Shown: positions 63,201 to 64,000 of the stretch, piece by piece
How the letters are laid out: every line of letters starts with the position of its first letter
Numbering within the stretch: the stretch's first letter is position 1
From: Edaphobacter modestus
Lineage (GTDB): Bacteria > Acidobacteriota > Terriglobia > Terriglobales > Acidobacteriaceae
DNA length: 64,000 nucleotides
NCBI RefSeq assembly: GCF_004217555.1
Contig: NZ_SHKW01000001.1
Location: 5,022,001-5,086,000, forward strand
Reading direction: 5' to 3'
Position numbers and translations under genes: made by a program
The notes under the pieces: generated by a model
The model's database searches: none
Told to the model about the DNA's origin: nothing
The model's input: the letters and a program-made list of their open reading frames with translations, nothing else

Positions 63201-63744
63201 TTCAGGTGTGGGCGCTTATGTACTGGGCGGTTGGAAGCTTTCGGGAACTATTTCGGCGGTCTCCGGTCTACCGTTCTCGGTGTACGCGAACGGCGGTACC
63301 TTGAACACTCCGGGAACGGCACAGTTGGCGAACCTGACCGGCATCTATAAGGTGCTGGGTGGACTTGGTCCAAACAATCCATGGCTGGATGTGTCGGCGT
63401 TCTCGCAGCCGGGGGGATGTCCGACGACGGGCTGCAATGCATCGAATGTTCAGCTGGGCAATACGGGAAGAAATCAGTTCCGTGGGCCGGGCTTTATTCA
63501 GAACAATGTTTCGATCTCCAAGAGTTTCCCCCTCTGGCATGAGAAGGCTGCTCTTGAGACGAAACTCGATGCGTTCCAGCTGAGCAATACGCCGCAGTTC
63601 GCAGTTCCGAACTCCGGCAGCGGCAACCTGTTTACATCCGGAAGCTTTGGACGCATCACGAGCACGCTGGGCAGCGGTCAGGGGAGCGTGAACGGCGTGG
63701 GCGGTGGACGCAGCCTGCAGGCCTCTGCAAGAATCACGTTCTAG
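60229..63744 (+). CDS. TonB-dependent receptor, Oar-like (third)
   Basis: 1171 residues, outer membrane. ATG 60229 with GGGAGG upstream and a signal peptide (LIFTWIVFCLLAIHSPSFGQ). The carboxypeptidase-regulatory domain (LLGTITDSTGATVSNARITA, GTYSVTVTAPGF) precedes the plug (MSTNRNFQSLLNLVPG, QSVDITTNNFDAELGRAIGAV) and a barrel ending ASARITF. It differs in sequence from the other two receptors and has ordinary codon use. The following gene starts 95 bases later and encodes a sugar-isomerase-like protein, so carbohydrate uptake is plausible. A weak hairpin separates the two. Confidence 0.92.
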   Translation: MRRKLIFTWIVFCLLAIHSPSFGQAVNATLLGTITDSTGATVSNARITATAAATSTVYESVTNEAGNFTIPNIPPGTYSVTVTAPGFKKETHQNIDVLINTSTRVDFNVAPGSVTEEVMVTTAPPLLQTDRADISTKLETQQLQNLPMSTNRNFQSLLNLVPGSTPATFEHSQFFNAQGSLQTRVNGIPRMGNLYQIEGIDDDERTGLLQIIIPPADAIQSVDITTNNFDAELGRAIGAVTNVILKSGTNKFHGSAFEYIQNNAVNARSYFGPPLGHLSYNNYGGSIGGPIFKDKLFFFGDYQGSSDHETVGGTFTIPDSRYFTPNAQGNIDLSSMLGAAGANGVRQGQIFDPSTGDGRTAAQGGTPRTAFANNQIPIGRVNPVSLDILNRLNAAAAQYGKLTPSTSLLTPANNYTTILPFTKSTNSWDTKIDYTLNERNHVSGRFSWQKVNTFQAPTFGAFLGGPFGGGFQGVGTQTSYSTGVNYDHVFSPTLFTQARFGVAHLRNNAQPSNYGSNDADALGIPGVNINEFSSGQVGIFLTGFGQSGADNPLIGYSASIPWIRGESNIDFVNNWTKILRNHTIKFGGDLRRVRDDLLQDQTFSPRGIFRFADQQTSDATSSGTNLGNNVASFLLDSPSQVGRDVNTFFPAYRQWWFFTFVSDKWQVTPKLTLDLGVRWEFYPPATPKIPSGFTNYDPVNNNLVIAGIGNNPSNLGMQTRYRYWAPRTGFAYRATEDTVIRGGFGVSYMPYADNNYAYNYPVRSNNAYNPTGGSPYTAAVLANGNVATFQAGFPAPVPVPIPDNGIIPVTTATLANQNLFYVPLDYKNPYVASWNVAVQQALPYDMSMQIAYVGNHGTGIPSNIDINNPADIYGGGNASKPEYNCVGCVTTGPNAVHRTATTSKIFQGFSSNFQSLQLQLTKRFARGLGFTSAFTWGKGLGYVTGDDGNVIFLTTANLRRNYAPNDFDRKLNFEQSFVYELPAGRGHRYLNSGVGAYVLGGWKLSGTISAVSGLPFSVYANGGTLNTPGTAQLANLTGIYKVLGGLGPNNPWLDVSAFSQPGGCPTTGCNASNVQLGNTGRNQFRGPGFIQNNVSISKSFPLWHEKAALETKLDAFQLSNTPQFAVPNSGSGNLFTSGSFGRITSTLGSGQGSVNGVGGGRSLQASARITF

Positions 63745-63782
63745 CAACGATAATCTGGTTCAATGTTCTTGGACCTGGAAGA

Positions 63783-63819
63783 ACCGGCTCTTCCTATGGC
63801 AGAGCCGGTCTTCTTCTTA
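63783..63819 (+). terminator. Hairpin after the third TonB receptor
   Basis: ACCGGCTCT-tcctatggc-AGAGCCGGT (9-bp arms) followed by CTTCTTCTT, 39 bases after the receptor stop. The T content is interrupted, so termination may be partial. Confidence 0.6.
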
Positions 63820-63838
63820 AGAAGAAAGAGGAGTGAGG

Positions 63839-64000
63839 ATGGAAGGGATATCGCGAAGGGGATTTTTGCGTGGTTCGGCCGCGGTGGGTGTGGGCGGCTT
63901 TGCTGGACGAGCGTTTGGTTTTGCGGGAGCGGGACCATTCAAGGTGGGAGTGATCACCGATGAGATCTCGCAGGACTTCGATCACGCGTGCGCCGTGGCC
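63839..64000 (+). CDS. Sugar-phosphate isomerase/epimerase-like gene, 5' end only
   Basis: 54 codons before the window ends. A Tat-type signal (SRRGFLRGSAAVGVGGFAG) is followed by PFKVGVITDEISQDFDHA, the usual first strand of exported xylose-isomerase-like TIM-barrel proteins of Acidobacteria. The ATG at 63839 is preceded by GAGGAGTG. It follows the third TonB receptor, consistent with sugar uptake and processing. Confidence 0.78.
   Translation, partial: MEGISRRGFLRGSAAVGVGGFAGRAFGFAGAGPFKVGVITDEISQDFDHACAVA

Noticed and set aside
63763..63963. A 66-codon ORF after the third TonB receptor
   Set aside because: It runs through the hairpin and is out of frame with the better-supported Tat-signal gene starting at 63839.

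Overview
The window looks like chromosomal DNA from an Acidobacteriota species, most like the Terriglobus/Granulicella/Edaphobacter group of Acidobacteriaceae. This is inferred from three very large Oar-like TonB-dependent receptors with an N-terminal carboxypeptidase-regulatory-like domain, many Tat-type signal peptides on hydrolases and peptidases, moderately high GC, and dispersed hairpin repeats of a kind I recall from these genomes. No database search was possible. I see no phage, IS element or CRISPR array.

Layout. 1-5 kb: cold-shock protein, 2-oxoglutarate dehydrogenase E1 and altronate dehydratase. 5-11 kb: an MFS exporter coupled to a secreted protein, and the first TonB-dependent receptor. 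11-12.6 kb: a YeiH-type transporter preceded by a 38-aa membrane ORF and what looks like a cysteine-sensing attenuator, namely a leaderless 28-codon ORF with nine Cys codons followed by an intrinsic terminator. 12.8-30 kb: mostly housekeeping genes (pckG, holA, lptE, ftsH, tilS, ispD, ispF) mixed with a hydrolase, an AraC regulator, a sialidase, Mn catalase and a membrane MutS-like ATPase. 30-35 kb: two exported peptidases, fructose-1,6-bisphosphatase and tRNA-Ala(CGC). 35-39 kb: a second, unusually GC-rich TonB receptor with a palindromic operator in front. 40-50 kb: sugar-acid catabolism (kdgT, kdgD, an aldarate MFS transporter, gudD, garD, an amidohydrolase) with two other MFS proteins and an Fe-type alcohol dehydrogenase. 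51-57 kb: a mannose-glycan cluster (BadF-type sugar kinase, GH125, GH92, cutC). 57-60 kb: decayed nrdA and decayed metE lying head to head around a cobalamin riboswitch. 60-64 kb: a third TonB receptor and the start of a sugar-phosphate isomerase-like gene.

How the genes fit together. KdgD, GudD and GarD form the aldarate route in which galactarate and glucarate become 5-dehydro-4-deoxyglucarate and then 2-oxoglutarate semialdehyde. One oxidation then gives 2-oxoglutarate, the substrate of the SucA enzyme at the left end. UxaA and KdgT handle the parallel uronate/KDG route. GH125, GH92 and the sugar kinase suggest stripping of alpha-mannosyl glycans.

The two most interesting signals are the polycysteine attenuator (about 12.34-12.54 kb) and the paired decay of two B12-independent enzymes around a still recognisable B12 riboswitch (56.95-60.03 kb). 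The second suggests a lineage that has committed to B12-dependent isozymes encoded elsewhere.
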